Positions 34,775-44,244 are shown, counted from the stretch's first letter. The stretch is 64,000 bases of DNA from Chitinophagaceae bacterium 26-R-25 (GCA_029906195.1 JARWSJ010000001.1:2542001-2606000); one strand, 5' to 3'. Numbers and translations: made by a program. Notes: generated by a model not told the origin, from the sequence alone.

Positions 34775-35578
34775 CTACAAATAACTCGAGTTCAAATGTG
34801 GATTTGCTTTTTCATTCTTCTCAATTTCAGTAAATGAAGAAAGTATATCAGCAGTTCCCTTTCTAACACACACATTGTGCTCATAGTGCGCAGAAGGAAG
34901 ACCATCTTTTGTACGAACGGTCCAACCGTCATCATCATAGAATACTTCCTTTTTACCAAGGTTAATCATTGGCTCAATAGCGATTACCAGACCATCACGA
35001 AGTTTCTGGCCACTGCCTCTTTTACCATAGTTTGGCACCTGTGGATCTTCATGCAAACTCTTCCCAAGACCATGTCCCACCAACTCACGAACAACACCGT
35101 ACTTGTGTTTCTTCTCTGTATACTCCTGAATGGCAAACGAAATATCGCCAACGCGATTATTGCTTACCGCTTTTTCAATTCCCAGATTCAACGACTCTTT
35201 TGTAACACGAAGCAACTGTTTTACTTCGTCACTTATCGAACCAATTGCAAACGTATAAGCACTGTCCCCATGAAATCCGTTCTTATAAACCCCAACATCC
35301 ACAGATACAACATCGCCATCTTTTAGCGGGACATCATTTGGAAATCCATGCACAACCGCATCGTTAACTGATATACATGTAGCAAAAGGATAACCTTTAT
35401 AGTTCTTGAAATTAGGAACGGCTTTATTATCCAGTATAAACTTCTCTGCGATAGCATCAACTTCCAGGGTAGTCATGCCTGGCTTAAGAATTCTAGCCAC
35501 CTCTGCGAGCGTTGCACTTACAAGCAAGCTACTCTCTCTCATTAATTCCACTTCGGCCTGAGTCTTATAATAAATCAT
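34775..35578 (-). CDS. map: Type I methionine aminopeptidase
   Basis: 267 residues from ATG at 35578 (MIYYKTQAEVELMRESS); longer frames start inside the secY terminator. Removes N-terminal Met from new proteins. Metal ligands are in VDVGVYKNGFHGDSAYTF (Asp pair), ELVGHGLGKSLHEDPQVPNYG (His and Glu region), AIEPMI and the late HYEHNVCV. Pita-bread fold, no N-terminal Zn extension. It follows secY, separated by a terminator, so it may have its own promoter. Confidence 0.95.
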   Translation of the reverse strand: MIYYKTQAEVELMRESSLLVSATLAEVARILKPGMTTLEVDAIAEKFILDNKAVPNFKNYKGYPFATCISVNDAVVHGFPNDVPLKDGDVVSVDVGVYKNGFHGDSAYTFAIGSISDEVKQLLRVTKESLNLGIEKAVSNNRVGDISFAIQEYTEKKHKYGVVRELVGHGLGKSLHEDPQVPNYGKRGSGQKLRDGLVIAIEPMINLGKKEVFYDDDGWTVRTKDGLPSAHYEHNVCVRKGTADILSSFTEIEKNEKANPHLNSSYL

Positions 35579-35600
35579 AAGTTTATCTATTTTTCGTCTT

Positions 35601-35634
35601 AAAAAAAAACCTGACAAGTCTTTCACTTGCCAGG
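35601..35634 (-). terminator. Terminator between secY and map
   Basis: Minus strand: CCTGGCAAGT/ACTTGTCAGG stem (one mismatch) with loop GAAAG and a nine-T run; 26 bp after the secY stop. Confidence 0.92.
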
Positions 35635-35659
35635 TTAAATATCTTTCAGTAACAAAAGA

Positions 35660-36994
35660 CTAGATTATTGAGGTCTGAGTCGCTTGACGACCTTGTATAC
35701 GGCCAGTATTCATCAAACCATCGTACTGTCTCATCAATAACTGAGTTTCGATTTGCTGTAATGTATCCAAAATTACACCTACCATGATTAGTAGTGAAGT
35801 TCCTCCAAAGAAAGAAGAGAACCCTTGTGTAACGTTTGCCCACTGAGCAAATCCTGGTAGAATACCTGCGATAGCTAAGAAGATAGCTCCAGGTAATGTT
35901 ATTCTATCCATAATAGCCCCGATATAATCTGCAGTGGGTTGACCAGGTTTAACACCAGGAACAAAACCATTATTGCGTTTCAAATCTTCAGCTATTTGTT
36001 TTGGATTAAAGATTAATGCTGTATAAAGAAACGTAAATGCAATAACGATTACAGCATAGATGATCATGTGCCAGCCATTCTTGGGATCTGCGAAAATCTT
36101 CGCGATACCTTTTCCAGATTCAAAGCTTGAATAAGAAATCAACGTAGGCAGGAACATAATAGCCTGAGCGAAGATGATTGGCATAACACCTGCACCATTC
36201 ACTTTCAAAGGCAGGAACTGACGGGCACCACCAAACTGACGGTTTCCTACAATCTGTTTTGCGTATTGTACAGGTACTTTTCTAACACCTTGTACCAACA
36301 CTATCAGCCCCATAATGATAGCAACCAAAATCACTATCTCAACAAGGAAAATCAAAAGTCCACCGCCACCACGAACGGATTTTGCTTCCCATTCCTGGAA
36401 CAAAGACTGTGGAAGACGAGCAAGGATACCAACCATGATGATCAGAGAAGTACCATTACCCAATCCTTTATCAGTAATTTTTTCGCCCAACCACATTACG
36501 AATAATGTACCTGCAGTTAGAACGATCATCGTTGACACCCAAAAGAATTCTTTATAAGATTCAAATAAAGCGTTAGAGTTAGTTTGGCGCAAGTATGCTA
36601 CATAGGCACCAGCTTGTACCATTGTAACAGCTACAGTAAGATATCTTGTCCATTGGTTAATCTTCTTACGACCACTATCCCCATCTTTTTGAATCTTCTG
36701 CATCTGAGGAACGAGAATTGTCATCAGTTGCATAAAGATAGATGCAGAGATATAAGGCATGATACCAAGAGCGAAAATAGAAGCTTGAGAAAATGCTCCA
36801 CCCGCAAAGGCGTCAATTAAACCCAATGCACCGGATTTAGCACCGGCTAAGTTAATTTTGTTAGGATCCAATCCTGGCAATACAATGTGCGCACCCAGTC
36901 TGTAAATTAATATAAGAAGTAAAGTAGTGATGATTTTGCTTCTCAACTCTTCAATACTCCAAATATTTTTCAGGGTCTGTATGAGTTTCTTCAC
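35660..36994 (-). CDS. secY: Protein translocase subunit SecY
   Basis: 444 residues, ten membrane segments, the channel of the Sec translocon in the inner membrane. LRSKIITTLLLILIYRLGAHIVLPGLD is segment 1; GALGLIDAFAGGAFSQASIFALGIMPYISASIFMQLM covers the plug and segment 2; KVPVQYAKQIVGNRQFGGARQFLPLKVNGAGVMPIIFA is the large cytoplasmic loop region. Last gene of the main S10-spc transcript, 176 bp after rplO with a terminator-like hairpin between. Confidence 0.96.
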   Translation of the reverse strand: MKKLIQTLKNIWSIEELRSKIITTLLLILIYRLGAHIVLPGLDPNKINLAGAKSGALGLIDAFAGGAFSQASIFALGIMPYISASIFMQLMTILVPQMQKIQKDGDSGRKKINQWTRYLTVAVTMVQAGAYVAYLRQTNSNALFESYKEFFWVSTMIVLTAGTLFVMWLGEKITDKGLGNGTSLIIMVGILARLPQSLFQEWEAKSVRGGGGLLIFLVEIVILVAIIMGLIVLVQGVRKVPVQYAKQIVGNRQFGGARQFLPLKVNGAGVMPIIFAQAIMFLPTLISYSSFESGKGIAKIFADPKNGWHMIIYAVIVIAFTFLYTALIFNPKQIAEDLKRNNGFVPGVKPGQPTADYIGAIMDRITLPGAIFLAIAGILPGFAQWANVTQGFSSFFGGTSLLIMVGVILDTLQQIETQLLMRQYDGLMNTGRIQGRQATQTSII

Positions 36995-37041
36995 GGATTC
37001 AAGAAGTTTTTTAAATTAAAATTCTTTTTTTCAAAAACCAA

Positions 37042-37090
37042 AAACAGGTTTGCCTATACGATTAAAAATATTTCGCATGCAAACCTGTTT
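37042..37090 (-). terminator. Terminator-like hairpin between rplO and secY
   Basis: AAACAGGTTTGC (37042-37053) and GCAAACCTGTTT (37079-37090) pair perfectly; on the minus strand the stem is followed by TTGGTTTTTG. The 25-nt loop has a weaker inner stem. Possible attenuation of secY relative to ribosomal proteins. Confidence 0.7.
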
Positions 37091-37170
37091 CAAAGTTAAG
37101 TAATCAATTATTAATATCACTTAAGTCAGTCGCATATTTGTAAATATATGCAATAACTCAAGATTAGAAA

Positions 37171-37620
37171 TTATTTTACCACTTCTACGGAACCACCAGC
37201 AGCTTCAATAGCAGCTTTGGCTTTTTCACTAACAGCGTTTACTTTGAAAGTAGCTTTAGCTTTCAACTCACCATTTCCAAGAATTTTCACTCTGTCAGTT
37301 TGTGCAATCAAGCCATTCATGTACAAATTCTCCAAAGAGAATTCAGTAAAACCATATTTCTCAACCAATTGGTCAATTTGACCTAAATTGAACACTTTGT
37401 ATTCAACACGGCTGATATTTTTGAAACCTCGTTTTGGAACACGTCTTTGAATAGGCATCTGACCACCTTCGTGAGCCATTTTGCTTTTGTAACCAGCGCG
37501 GCTTTGACCACCTTTGTTACCTTTTGTTGAAGTTCCACCTTTACCGGAAGCTTCACCACGTCCAAGACGTTTTTCTTTATGAGTAGCACCTTTCGCAGGT
37601 CTAAGAGTATGTAATTTCAT
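37171..37620 (-). CDS. rplO: 50S ribosomal protein L15
   Basis: 149 residues. N-terminal KGATHKEKRLGRGEASGKGGTSTKGNKGGQSRAG is the Gly/Lys-rich extension of L15; GGQMPIQRRVPKRGF is the conserved core; the C-terminal AAIEAAGGSVEVVK closes the domain. Separated from rpmD by 144 bp containing a word-repeat element, an unusually wide gap for this operon. Confidence 0.96.
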   Translation of the reverse strand: MKLHTLRPAKGATHKEKRLGRGEASGKGGTSTKGNKGGQSRAGYKSKMAHEGGQMPIQRRVPKRGFKNISRVEYKVFNLGQIDQLVEKYGFTEFSLENLYMNGLIAQTDRVKILGNGELKAKATFKVNAVSEKAKAAIEAAGGSVEVVK

Positions 37621-37661
37621 CTTTTTTGATTTTAAACTTAACGGGGAATCGCCCCTCGCGA

Positions 37662-37763
37662 ATTAATTTGATTTGCGAATTTGAAAATAATCGATGTGAA
37701 ACATTTTATATTGAGCTGTTATACCCAAGTTTCGAATCATCACATTTTCAAATTTTTAAATTG
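37662..37763. repeat. Inverted word repeat inside the spc operon (rplO-rpmD gap)
   Basis: AATTTGATTTGCGAATTTG words (about 37662-37702, ending CGATGTG) and CACATTTTCAAATTTTT words (about 37735-37763). The rplR-rplF gap holds a related element. Confidence 0.8.
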
Positions 37764-37764
37764 A

Positions 37765-37944
37765 CTAAGCTTCTTCCACTTTCAACATATGGCTAACTTT
37801 TCTAACCATACCCAAAATTTGAGGAGTAGCTTCTACTTCTTTAGTAACATGCAATTTGTTTAACCCTAAAGCCTTCAAAGTTAATTTTTGACGCTCTGGT
37901 CTGTCAATTGCACTTTTAATTTGTGTTATTTTAATTTTTTTCAT
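37765..37944 (-). CDS. rpmD: 50S ribosomal protein L30
   Basis: 59 residues, ATG at 37944 and TAG at 37765-37767. MKKIKITQIKSAIDRPERQK then LKALGLNKLHVTKEVEATPQILGMVRKVSHML: the normal short bacterial L30. Lies between rpsE and rplO, the standard order. Confidence 0.95.
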   Translation of the reverse strand: MKKIKITQIKSAIDRPERQKLTLKALGLNKLHVTKEVEATPQILGMVRKVSHMLKVEEA

Positions 37945-38013
37945 GTTAAACCAGTTAAGGTGTAAGGCGTAAATTATTATAAAGAAGATTCTCTATACTT
38001 TACTCCTCAACAT

Positions 38014-38532
38014 TTATCCATTAAATACTTTCTTAAGTCCTACTGTACGAGTTTTAGCAACCTGGATTGGTTCTCTCAATAAAGCCAACGCTTTAACTGT
38101 AGCTTTAACCACGTTGTGTGGGTTAGCAGAACCAAGAGATTTAGCCAAAACGTCAGTGATACCTGCGCTTTCCAATACGGCACGCATGCTACCACCTGCG
38201 ATCACACCAGTACCATGAGCTGCCGGTTTAATCAGTACTTTAGCAGCACCTTCTTTTGCCAGCTGATCGTGAGGAATAGTACCGTGCATTACCGGAACTT
38301 TAATCAAGTTCTTCTTTGCATCTTCAATTCCTTTTGTGATAGCTTCTTGTACTTCTTTAGCTTTTCCAAGACCATGACCAACAACACCACCTTCGTTACC
38401 TACAACAACCAAAGCGGAGAAGCTGAATGCACGACCACCTTTTGTAGTTTTTACAACACGGTTGATTGCAACTACCTTTTCTTTTAATTCCAGGTCGCCG
38501 GCCTTTACTTTATTTGCGATTACTTTAGACAT
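38014..38532 (-). CDS. rpsE: 30S ribosomal protein S5
   Basis: 172 residues. Double-stranded-RNA-binding-like N-domain [50 protein letters not shown] and C-domain [46 protein letters not shown]. Helps decoding accuracy on the 30S. Confidence 0.97.
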   Translation of the reverse strand: MSKVIANKVKAGDLELKEKVVAINRVVKTTKGGRAFSFSALVVVGNEGGVVGHGLGKAKEVQEAITKGIEDAKKNLIKVPVMHGTIPHDQLAKEGAAKVLIKPAAHGTGVIAGGSMRAVLESAGITDVLAKSLGSANPHNVVKATVKALALLREPIQVAKTRTVGLKKVFNG

Positions 38533-38568
38533 TATTTCAATTTGAAATTCGAAATGTAAAAAATTAAA

Positions 38569-38922
38569 TTAGAATTGTAAGCCTCCCTCACGTGCTCCAT
38601 CAGCTACAGCTTTAACACGACCATGGTATAAATAACCACCACGATCAAATAAAACCTCTTTTACACCTAATTCAGTTGCTTTACGTGCAATAGCAGCACC
38701 AACTAGTTTACTTTTTTCAACTTTAGGAGCTTTTTGCGCTGCAATATCCTTATCTCTAGATGAAGCAGATGCTATTGTAGTGCCAGTTTGATCGTCGATA
38801 AGCTGAGCGTAAATATCTGCGTTGCTTCTAAAAATCGCCAAACGAGGTTTCGCGGTAGTTCCAGCAACTTTTCTACGGATGCGGTATCTGATCTTCTGGC
38901 GCCTGATAACTTTAGTATCCAT
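38569..38922 (-). CDS. rplR: 50S ribosomal protein L18
   Basis: 117 residues, binds 5S rRNA. RIRRKVAGTTAKPRLAIFRSNADIYAQLIDDQTG and the C-terminal LFDRGGYLYHGRVKAVADGAREGGLQF are typical. Downstream of rplF after a 147-bp gap with repeats. Confidence 0.97.
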   Translation of the reverse strand: MDTKVIRRQKIRYRIRRKVAGTTAKPRLAIFRSNADIYAQLIDDQTGTTIASASSRDKDIAAQKAPKVEKSKLVGAAIARKATELGVKEVLFDRGGYLYHGRVKAVADGAREGGLQF

Positions 38923-38940
38923 TGTTTTTTATTTTGTTCC

Positions 38941-39066
38941 TCCGATGCTGCCGGAGGCTAATTTGAAAATTTATGAATTTGAAAATTTGAAAATGCGATG
39001 TGTAATTTTTCTTTTAAGGCTTGAACCAGAATTGTCAAACTACCACATTTCCAAATTTTCAAATCA
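38941..39066. repeat. Hairpin and inverted word repeat in the rplR-rplF gap
   Basis: CCTCCG/CGGAGG hairpin at about 38940-38956, GAAAATTTATGAATTTG words about 38960-39002 ending GCGATGTG, and CACATTTCCAAATTTTC about 39043-39064. Words and the GATGTG/CACAT ends resemble the rplO-rpmD element. Confidence 0.75.
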
Positions 39067-39069
39067 ATC

Positions 39070-39624
39070 TTATTTACCAGCTGATTTACCAGCTTTCTTA
39101 CGTACAACTTCGTTGCTGTAGCGAACACCTTTACCTTTGTAAGGCTCTGGTTTGCGCAAGCTGCGGATTTTAGCCGCAACCTGACCTAGCAATTGTTTAT
39201 CGCTTCCTTCCAAAGTGATTTTAGGGTTTTGACCTTTTTCAGTAATAGTTACTACTTTTATTTCACTTGGAACTTCAATCAAAATATTGTGAGAGTAACC
39301 TAATGCAAGATCAAGCATGTTACCTTGGTTAGCGGCTTTAAAACCCACACCCACTAACTCGAGTTCTTTCTTAAATCCATCAGTTACACCTTTTACAAGA
39401 TTAGCAACTAACGCACGGTACAAACCATGCATTGCGCGGTGACGGATCTGATCTGTTGGGCGTGTAATGATTACTTCGCCATCTTTTACCTCAACTTTAA
39501 TATCCCTGTCAATTGGTTGTTTCAACTCACCTTTTGGCCCTTTAACTGTGATAACGTTATCTGCGCCATTAGTGATTGTAACACCTGCAGGAACTTTAAT
39601 CGGCTGTTTACCTATACGAGACAT
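39070..39624 (-). CDS. rplF: 50S ribosomal protein L6
   Basis: 184 residues with the two L6 repeats. MSRIGKQPIKVPAGVTITNG is the usual start; the second repeat ends PEPYKGKGVRYSNEVVRKKAGKSAGK, the conserved rRNA-binding tail. Confidence 0.97.
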   Translation of the reverse strand: MSRIGKQPIKVPAGVTITNGADNVITVKGPKGELKQPIDRDIKVEVKDGEVIITRPTDQIRHRAMHGLYRALVANLVKGVTDGFKKELELVGVGFKAANQGNMLDLALGYSHNILIEVPSEIKVVTITEKGQNPKITLEGSDKQLLGQVAAKIRSLRKPEPYKGKGVRYSNEVVRKKAGKSAGK

Positions 39625-39717
39625 GATAAATAATTTGTCTGCTTGTTTAATAATACTGCTAATCGGTCAGCTTAGTATAGCTCAGCTTAATGTATCAGCA
39701 GCTGGTTGTTATATATA

Positions 39718-39748
39718 GTCAAAATTGCAAACCCGTTAAGGTTTGCAA
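39718..39748 (-). terminator. Terminator-like hairpin between rpsH and rplF
   Basis: TTGCAAACC (725-733) and GGTTTGCAA (740-748) form a perfect 9-bp stem; minus-strand continuation TTTTGAC is only weakly U-rich. Sits 11 bp after the rpsH stop, inside the operon. Confidence 0.65.
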
Positions 39749-39758
39749 TAATTATGTA

Positions 39759-40157
39759 TTAGTATATGTTGCACAATACTTCACCACCTACATTCTGTGA
39801 TTTCGCCTCTTTATCAGTCATCACACCTTTAGAAGTACTGATGATAGCAATACCTAAACCATTTTTAACTCTGTTAAATTCATTCGGTTTAGCATATTGA
39901 CGCAAACCAGGACGGCTTACTCTTTCCAAAGATTGGATAGCAGGCTGCTTTGTAGAAGGATCATATTTCAAAGCTATTTTGATAACACCTTGTTTGTTAT
40001 CGTCCTCGAATTTGTACTTTAAAATGTATCCTTTGTCGTAAAGAATTTCGGTAATGCGTTTTTTCAAGTTAGATGCAGGAATCTCAACTAAACGATGACC
40101 TGCCATCTGAGCATTACGGATTCTTGTCAGAAAATCTGCTATAGGATCAGTTACCAT
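39759..40157 (-). CDS. rpsH: 30S ribosomal protein S8
   Basis: 132 residues. MVTDPIADFLTRIRNAQMAGH start, and the C-terminal GLGIAIISTSKGVMTDKEAKSQNVGGEVLCNIY with the Ser-Thr-Ser-Lys-Gly motif. Primary 16S binder; in E. coli the spc-operon autoregulator. No S8-binding site is identified here. Confidence 0.97.
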   Translation of the reverse strand: MVTDPIADFLTRIRNAQMAGHRLVEIPASNLKKRITEILYDKGYILKYKFEDDNKQGVIKIALKYDPSTKQPAIQSLERVSRPGLRQYAKPNEFNRVKNGLGIAIISTSKGVMTDKEAKSQNVGGEVLCNIY

Positions 40158-40241
40158 TTTTTATTCAATTAAAATTGTGTTCACAAATTGTTTAATGGGG
40201 ATGCGTGATATCCATACCCGCATCACTCAATATTTTTTTTC

Positions 40242-40511
40242 TTACCAGCTTGCTTTTTTAACACCTGGTATTTTACCTGCCAAAGCCATGTCGCGGAAAG
40301 TCACCCTTGACAAACCGAAGTAACGGATGTAACCTTTAGGACGACCTGTTAACTGGCAACGATTTTTCAAACGCACAGGAGAAGCATTTTTGGGCAATGA
40401 GTCCAATGCCTGGTAGTCTCCAGCTGCTTTCAATGCTGCTCTTTTTTCAGCAAATTTAGCAACCATTGCTTCTCTCTTCCTTTGTCTGGCTTTTACTGAT
40501 TCTTTCGCCAT
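40242..40511 (-). CDS. rpsN: 30S ribosomal protein S14
   Basis: 89 residues, the longer Zn-free type (no CxxC pairs). [17 protein letters not shown] and C-terminal [39 protein letters not shown]. Confidence 0.97.
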   Translation of the reverse strand: MAKESVKARQRKREAMVAKFAEKRAALKAAGDYQALDSLPKNASPVRLKNRCQLTGRPKGYIRYFGLSRVTFRDMALAGKIPGVKKASW

Positions 40512-40523
40512 AGTGGTTGTTGA

Positions 40524-41099
40524 TTAGTTGTTGTCTTTTTTAATATTTTTAAAAGGCATACCCAATTCTTTCAAAAGTTCGTATGCTTCTTCGTTTGTAT
40601 TGGCAGTAGTCACGAAAGTGATATCCAGACCTGTAATCTTATTTACTTTATCGATATCGATTTCCGGGAAAATGATCTGCTCAGTTACGCCCAAAGTGTA
40701 GTTACCACGACCATCGAAAGATTTTTCGTTGATACCTTTAAAGTCACGTACACGAGGTAATGCAACAGCAATTAAACGATCAAGAAACTCATACATTCTT
40801 TCACCGCGCAAAGTAACTCTTGCACCAATTGGCATGTTCTTACGCAACTTGAAATTTGAAATGTCTTTTTTAGACGTAGTTGCTACTGCTTTTTGACCAG
40901 TGATGTTAGTCAGCTCGTCAACAGCGATATCAACTAATTTCTTGTCATTTACTGCTCCGTTAACACCACGGTTCACGCAAATCTTTTCCAATTTGGGAGC
41001 TTGCATTACAGTGCTGTAACCGAATTTCTTCATTAAGGCAGGAATCACTTCTTTAGTGTATTTGTCTGCCAAACGCGGAGTGTATTTTACTGTGCTCAT
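40524..41099 (-). CDS. rplE: 50S ribosomal protein L5
   Basis: 191 residues, 5S rRNA binder. [11 protein letters not shown]-type strand [51 protein letters not shown], and [23 protein letters not shown]. Its ATG shares the A at 41099 with the rplX TAA stop (TAATG), indicating translational coupling. Confidence 0.97.
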   Translation of the reverse strand: MSTVKYTPRLADKYTKEVIPALMKKFGYSTVMQAPKLEKICVNRGVNGAVNDKKLVDIAVDELTNITGQKAVATTSKKDISNFKLRKNMPIGARVTLRGERMYEFLDRLIAVALPRVRDFKGINEKSFDGRGNYTLGVTEQIIFPEIDIDKVNKITGLDITFVTTANTNEEAYELLKELGMPFKNIKKDNN

Positions 41100-41437
41100 T
41101 ATTTAATTACCTCCCCTGATTTTTTTGAAATACGAACTAGTTTACCATTGTCCCTGGTACGTTTTACTTTAGTTGGCTCGCTTTTTTTAGCGTCCCAAAG
41201 CATTACATTAGAAATGCTAAGAGCAGCTTCAACTTTTACGATGCCGCCTTTTGTATTTTGGGCAGATGGTTTAGTGTGTTTGGTAACGATGTTAACACCT
41301 TCTACGATTACTTTACCTTTATCAACAATCACTTCCAAAACCTTACGAGGTTTTTTCAGATCTTTATCGTCACCAGCGATCACAACTACTGTATCGCCCT
41401 TTTTTATGTTGTATTTCGGTTTGAATCTTGTACTCAT
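41099..41437 (-). CDS. rplX: 50S ribosomal protein L24
   Basis: 112 residues, KOW domain protein starting large-subunit assembly. [27 protein letters not shown] contains the KOW motif. One-base overlap with rplE. A -7 box inside the end of rplN suggests an internal promoter just upstream. Confidence 0.96.
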   Translation of the reverse strand: MSTRFKPKYNIKKGDTVVVIAGDDKDLKKPRKVLEVIVDKGKVIVEGVNIVTKHTKPSAQNTKGGIVKVEAALSISNVMLWDAKKSEPTKVKRTRDNGKLVRISKKSGEVIK

Positions 41438-41477
41438 TGAGATTCTATTTATGCTTAATTAGCTACTTTTTATTGAT

Positions 41478-41504
41478 ATGCGTCCCAATCGGGGCGCAAA
41501 GGTA
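41478..41504 (-). promoter_or_regulatory. Possible internal promoter and hairpin before rplX
   Basis: TACCTTTG (41504-41497, minus) fits the -7 consensus and overlaps the gap after rplN; it is followed at once by hairpin GCGCCCC-GATT-GGGACGC (one mismatch). Confidence 0.45.
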
Positions 41505-41507
41505 CGA

Positions 41508-41876
41508 TTATAATACTTCCGGAGCAAGAGAAATTATTTTCATATATCCCTTGTCGCGCAATTCTCTTGCAACTGGTCCGAAAATACGTGTACCTCTTGG
41601 TTCATCCGAGTTGTTCAATAACACTACGGCGTTGTCATCGAAACGGATATAAGAACCATCTTTACGACGCAACTTGCTTTTCGTGCGTACGATAACTGCT
41701 TTTGCAACAGTACCTTTTTTAATACCGCCAGCTGGAATTGCATCTTTCACAGTAACCACAATCTTGTCGCCAATGTGGGCGTTGTTCTGGCCACTGTTAC
41801 CTAATACACGAATACATAGTACCTCTTTGGCACCACTGTTATCAGCTACATTCAGTCGGCTTTCTTGCTGAATCAT
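41508..41876 (-). CDS. rplN: 50S ribosomal protein L14
   Basis: 122 residues. [26 protein letters not shown] is the standard start and [28 protein letters not shown] the core. Confidence 0.98.
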   Translation of the reverse strand: MIQQESRLNVADNSGAKEVLCIRVLGNSGQNNAHIGDKIVVTVKDAIPAGGIKKGTVAKAVIVRTKSKLRRKDGSYIRFDDNAVVLLNNSDEPRGTRIFGPVARELRDKGYMKIISLAPEVL

Positions 41877-41919
41877 CTTTAATTAATTTAAATCGTGTTT
41901 ATAATGTAAAACAGAGGGA

Positions 41920-42177
41920 TTATTTCACTTTCTCCACCACTTCAACCAGTCTCCAGCGTTTTGTTTTGCTAAGAGGACGTGTTTCCATGATTTTTACAGT
42001 GTCACCAATGCTGCACTCGTTCTTTTCGTCGTGTGCATGAAAACTGGTAGTTTTTTTCAGGAACTTACCGTAGATAGGGTGCTTAATTTTTCTTTCAACC
42101 GCAACAGTGATGGTTTTTTCCATTTTATTGCTGGTTACCACCCCAATCCTTGTTTTACGTAAATTTCTTTCAGCCAT
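41920..42177 (-). CDS. rpsQ: 30S ribosomal protein S17
   Basis: 85 residues, OB-fold primary 16S binder. [48 protein letters not shown] and [17 protein letters not shown] are conserved. Confidence 0.97.
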   Translation of the reverse strand: MAERNLRKTRIGVVTSNKMEKTITVAVERKIKHPIYGKFLKKTTSFHAHDEKNECSIGDTVKIMETRPLSKTKRWRLVEVVEKVK

Positions 42178-42267
42178 TGTTATTCAAATTTTAGCTTTGA
42201 GCTCTCAGCGAATGCATCGAGCAACTTTATTTTTATGCCTTTGCTTTTTAGCTAAGGCTCACAGCTT

Positions 42268-42477
42268 TTACGCTTCTAATTCTCTTTTTCTCAATTCTGT
42301 TTTCAAACGTGCTACATCTCTTCTCAAAGAGCGGATGTTTACCGGGCTCTCTAATGGAGTGATAGCATGAGCAAATTCAAGCTTTTTCAAGCGAAGCTCA
42401 TCTTCCTGTATCTTGGCTTTCAGATCTTCTTTAGTAAGATCTTTAAGTCCTTTTACAAAGTCTATTCTGTTTGACAT
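42268..42477 (-). CDS. rpmC: 50S ribosomal protein L29
   Basis: 69 residues, two-helix L29. DLTKEDLKAKIQEDELRLKKLEFAHAITPLESPVNIRSLRRDVARLKTELRKRE. The 90-bp gap to rpsQ has AGCTTTGAGCTCTCAGC-like repeated words. Confidence 0.96.
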   Translation of the reverse strand: MSNRIDFVKGLKDLTKEDLKAKIQEDELRLKKLEFAHAITPLESPVNIRSLRRDVARLKTELRKRELEA

Positions 42478-42508
42478 CGTTATTACGATTTATAATGTTT
42501 GCAAATGA

Positions 42509-42928
42509 TTAGGCTTGCAGGTCTCTGCGAACCACAAATTTTGTTTTGATCGGCAATTTCTGCGCTGCCAATTCAAACGCTTCTTTTGCCAATTGAACAG
42601 GAATACCATCTGCTTCAAACAAAATTCTTCCTGGTTTTACAACAGCTGCCCAATGGTCAGGGTTACCTTTACCTTTACCCATTCTCACCTCTGCGGGCTT
42701 CCTTGTAACTTGTTTATCAGGGAAAATACGGATCCACACGCTACCTTCACGTTTCATGTGACGCGTCATTGCCTGACGAGCAGATTCAATTTGTCTGTCG
42801 GTCATCCAAACTTGTTCCAAAGCTTTCAAACCGAATGAACCAAATGAAAGTGTAGTACCTCTTTTAGCGTCGCCTTTCATGCGACCCTTCTGCATCTTCC
42901 TATGTTTCGTTCTTTTAGGTTGTAACAT
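42509..42928 (-). CDS. rplP: 50S ribosomal protein L16
   Basis: 139 residues. [19 protein letters not shown] start; [25 protein letters not shown] and [22 protein letters not shown] are the conserved blocks. Confidence 0.98.
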   Translation of the reverse strand: MLQPKRTKHRKMQKGRMKGDAKRGTTLSFGSFGLKALEQVWMTDRQIESARQAMTRHMKREGSVWIRIFPDKQVTRKPAEVRMGKGKGNPDHWAAVVKPGRILFEADGIPVQLAKEAFELAAQKLPIKTKFVVRRDLQA

Positions 42929-42950
42929 CTTTTTTAGTTTTTGAGTTGCC

Positions 42951-43024
42951 GGCTATCAGTATCCTGGTAGCAGCTTATCAACTATTTTTTATTATAACCG
43001 GCAACTGCTTATCAGTAACCGAAA
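42951..43024. repeat. Inverted word repeat in the rplP-rpsC gap
   Basis: GTTGCCGGCTATCAGTATCC (about 42952) and AACCGGCAACTGCTTATCAG (about 42994), with the GTTGCCGG/CCGGCAAC pair as the clear inverted part. A similar GTTGCCGG/CCGGCAAC pair is at 55323-55411. Confidence 0.7.
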
Positions 43025-43032
43025 ACAATTAA

Positions 43033-43824
43033 TTACGCTTTTCTTTCTCTTCTGTCTCCACCACCGCGGTTGTCTCTTCTATCACCACCTCTTCTGTCAC
43101 CACCGCCTCTTCTGTCATCTCTTCTATCGTCAGTTCTTTCTCTTCTTTCACCACCTTCTTTACCGCTTACCAGGTTTGGATTCAAATCTCTCTTAGCCAA
43201 AACTTCGCCTTTAGAGATCCAAACTTTGATACCGATTTTACCGTAAACAGTCAGTGCGAATACGCTTGCATAGTCAATGTCCATACGGTATGTATGCAAA
43301 GGAACACGACCTTGTTTGATTTCTTCGCTACGAGCGATTTCAGCACCACCCAAACGACCGCTTACTTTTACTTTGATACCTTCTGCACCCATACGAAGTG
43401 CTGAAGCGATCGCCATTTTAATCGCGCGTTTATAGTTGATACGGTTTTCGATTTGTTTTGCAATGGTGTCACCAACGATGTTGGCATCCAATTCAGGACG
43501 ACGAATTTCGAGGATGTTAATCTGAACGTCATCTTTACCTGTGAGTTTTTTCAACTCTTCTTTAATCCTGTCAACTTCGTTACCACCCTTTCCTATAATG
43601 ATACCAGGTTTAGAAGTGTGAATTGTAACGATCAATTTACCCAAAGTACGCTCAATAACGATTTTAGATATCCCACCTTTATTGATACGTGCATTCAGAT
43701 AAGTGCGGATTTTGTGATCTTCGATCAACTTAGTCGAGTAATCTTTTTTATTACCATACCAGTTGCTCTCCCATCCGCGGATGATGCCTAACCTGTTACC
43801 AATAGGATTTGCTTTCTGACCCAT
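43033..43824 (-). CDS. rpsC: 30S ribosomal protein S3 with Arg/Gly/Asp-rich tail
   Basis: 263 residues. N-domain [24 protein letters not shown], a KH domain with [26 protein letters not shown], and the C-domain [19 protein letters not shown]. From about residue 222 to the end the chain is a low-complexity tail of RR, DR and GGD units, ending DRRERKA. Family members often have short basic tails; this one adds about 40 residues and is probably disordered. Confidence 0.97.
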   Translation of the reverse strand: MGQKANPIGNRLGIIRGWESNWYGNKKDYSTKLIEDHKIRTYLNARINKGGISKIVIERTLGKLIVTIHTSKPGIIIGKGGNEVDRIKEELKKLTGKDDVQINILEIRRPELDANIVGDTIAKQIENRINYKRAIKMAIASALRMGAEGIKVKVSGRLGGAEIARSEEIKQGRVPLHTYRMDIDYASVFALTVYGKIGIKVWISKGEVLAKRDLNPNLVSGKEGGERRERTDDRRDDRRGGGDRRGGDRRDNRGGGDRRERKA

Positions 43825-43852
43825 ATGTTTGGTATATTAAGTTTACGTTTGA

Positions 43853-44188
43853 TTATTTAGTGTCTACAATTACAGTTACATGATTGCTGCGTTTGCGAAC
43901 GCGGTAACCACGGCCTTGTGGTGCAGGACGCATACGCTTGATGGTTCTTGCTCCATCAACAAAAATGGTTTTTACAATCAGAGTTGATTCATCGCCACCT
44001 TCGTTCTTTTGTTTCCAGTTGCTGATAGCGCTAACTACCAGTTTACGCAAAGGAACTGCAGGGTGTTTTGGATTGTGTTCCAATTGTGCCAATGCTTTTT
44101 CCACTTCCATGCCGCGAATCATATCTGCCAGCAAGCGCATTTTTCTTGGCGATGTAGGGTAATTGTTAAGTTTAGCTACTGCTTCCAT
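43853..44188 (-). CDS. rplV: 50S ribosomal protein L22
   Basis: 111 residues from the ATG at 44188 ([26 protein letters not shown]), which fits the family start better than a TTG 15 nt upstream. The C-terminal [28 protein letters not shown] is the hairpin that lines the exit tunnel. Confidence 0.96.
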   Translation of the reverse strand: MEAVAKLNNYPTSPRKMRLLADMIRGMEVEKALAQLEHNPKHPAVPLRKLVVSAISNWKQKNEGGDESTLIVKTIFVDGARTIKRMRPAPQGRGYRVRKRSNHVTVIVDTK

Positions 44189-44244
44189 TTTATTTAGTTT
44201 CAAGCTCCGAGCCTAGATGTTACTCTTCGACTCTTTACTGATTA

